The position numbers and the translations under genes are program-made. The notes below the pieces were generated by a model that ran no database searches, was not told the origin of the DNA, and saw nothing but the letters and a program-made list of their open reading frames with translations. Shown in pieces: positions 6,536-6,778 of a stretch of 6,778 nucleotides of DNA. Source of the stretch: Candidatus Aminicenantota bacterium (GTDB lineage: Bacteria; Acidobacteriota; Aminicenantia; Aminicenantales; Aminicenantaceae); NCBI GenBank assembly GCA_030633795.1, contig DAOWCB010000075.1, positions 1-6,778 on the forward strand, read 5' to 3'. Each line of letters starts with the position of its first letter. Within the stretch, counting starts at the first letter, position 1.

Positions 6536-6558
6536 TGAATAATTCAGGATAGATAAGG

Positions 6559-6778
6559 ATGAACGTTCAAGATAAACTCCATGCGAAAAAAAACGCCATC
6601 GAAAAGTCCTTGGACCGTTTTTTGCCTGCGGAGGAAAATCCCCTTGTCAAAGCCATGCGGTACTCTGTCTTATCCGGTGGAAAAAGGTTTAGGCCGTTGC
6701 TTGCGCTTGCATCCGGGGAATGTTTTGGTCTCAACCCGGATGCAGTTCTTCCTTTTGGCTGTGCGTTGGAATTGATAC
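6559..6778 (+). CDS. ispA: Farnesyl/geranylgeranyl diphosphate synthase, 5' part
   Basis: Polyprenyl synthase that condenses isopentenyl diphosphate with allylic diphosphates to make C15 or C20 chains for quinones and undecaprenyl carriers. Only the first 73 residues are in the window. They match the N-terminus of the IspA family: AEENPLVKAMRYSVLSGGKRFRPLLALASGE, with the diphosphate-binding GGKRFRP at residues 40-46 and a downstream ALEL helix. The DDxxD motifs lie past the end, so the product length (FPP or GGPP) cannot be told. The start is ATG at 6559. AGGA at 6546-6549, nine bases upstream, is the best ribosome binding site; AAGG at 6555-6558 touches the ATG and is too close. xseB followed by ispA is a common order, often with dxs next. 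Confidence 0.93.
   Translation, partial: MNVQDKLHAKKNAIEKSLDRFLPAEENPLVKAMRYSVLSGGKRFRPLLALASGECFGLNPDAVLPFGCALELI

Larger units (their letters stand above)
6296..6548 (+). ncRNA. Unrecognised structured RNA or element in the xseB-ispA gap
   Basis: Nested complementary segments fit one model, a three-way junction. Closing stem: 6296-6308 with 6536-6548 (13 pairs, one G-T). First arm, starting at the next base: 6309-6316/6399-6406 (8 pairs), 6319-6327/6388-6396 (9 pairs), a bubble 6328-6336/6378-6387, 6337-6345/6369-6377 (9 pairs), and a tip GTGG-TTAT-CCAC at 6352-6363. Second arm, abutting the closing stem: 6416-6427/6524-6535 (12 pairs), 6444-6451/6515-6521 (7 pairs, one bulge) and hairpin 6475-6507. 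The linker CCTAATA (6407-6413) can pair with TATTAGG (6435-6441), a pseudoknot. It contains no gene. I do not match it to tmRNA, RNase P, SRP, OLE or a known riboswitch. It could be a free RNA, a cis-regulator of ispA, or a small mobile element. Confidence 0.5.

Noticed and set aside
6296..6548. Retron msr-msd RNA
   Set aside because: The closing inverted repeats and long internal hairpin recall a1/a2 and msd, but no reverse transcriptase gene is present; ispA follows directly.
6296..6558. OLE RNA
   Set aside because: OLE RNA is associated with isoprenoid genes near xse/ispA in Firmicutes, but is about 600 bases and comes with the OapA membrane protein gene. This gap is 263 bases and no such gene is seen.

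Overview
The window is a compact run of housekeeping genes, all on the + strand, from a bacterium of moderate G+C. The order is pheT (3' part) - zapB-like - zapA - possible 6S RNA - rny - ymdB - xseA - xseB - structured intergenic element - ispA (5' part). RNase Y plus a YmdB-type phosphodiesterase next to ZapB/ZapA, ExoVII and IspA suggests a Desulfobacterota-, Acidobacteriota- or Aminicenantes-like lineage. This is an inference from gene content and order; no single sequence mark fixes the phylum.

Region by region: 1-1524 is the C-terminal 507 residues of the phenylalanyl-tRNA synthetase beta subunit. 1514-2100 holds two small, translationally coupled cell-division genes (zapB-like, zapA). 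2101-2305 has no convincing gene. It can fold into a long rod with a central bubble, in the position where 6S RNA (ssrS) lies in enterobacteria, and it ends in a leader that can hide the rny ribosome binding site. 2306-5985 holds three genes overlapping by 11 and 14 bases: membrane-anchored RNase Y, YmdB and the ExoVII large subunit. xseB follows after 16 bases, and its protein ends in an SSB-like acidic tip. 6296-6548 fills nearly the whole xseB-ispA gap with nested, mutually compatible inverted repeats: a three-way junction with a possible pseudoknot, which I do not recognise as any known RNA family. From 6559 the N-terminal 73 residues of a farnesyl/geranylgeranyl diphosphate synthase run off the end.

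Together the genes cover tRNA charging, Z-ring assembly, mRNA decay, ssDNA degradation and the entry to isoprenoid chain building. Spacing suggests one or a few polycistronic transcripts, with the two structured intergenic regions as likely points of separate control. The most interesting part is the 253-base element between xseB and ispA. Its closing stem starts at the base after the xseB stop and ends on the probable ispA ribosome binding site. All structures were worked out by eye; no folding energies or database searches were possible.
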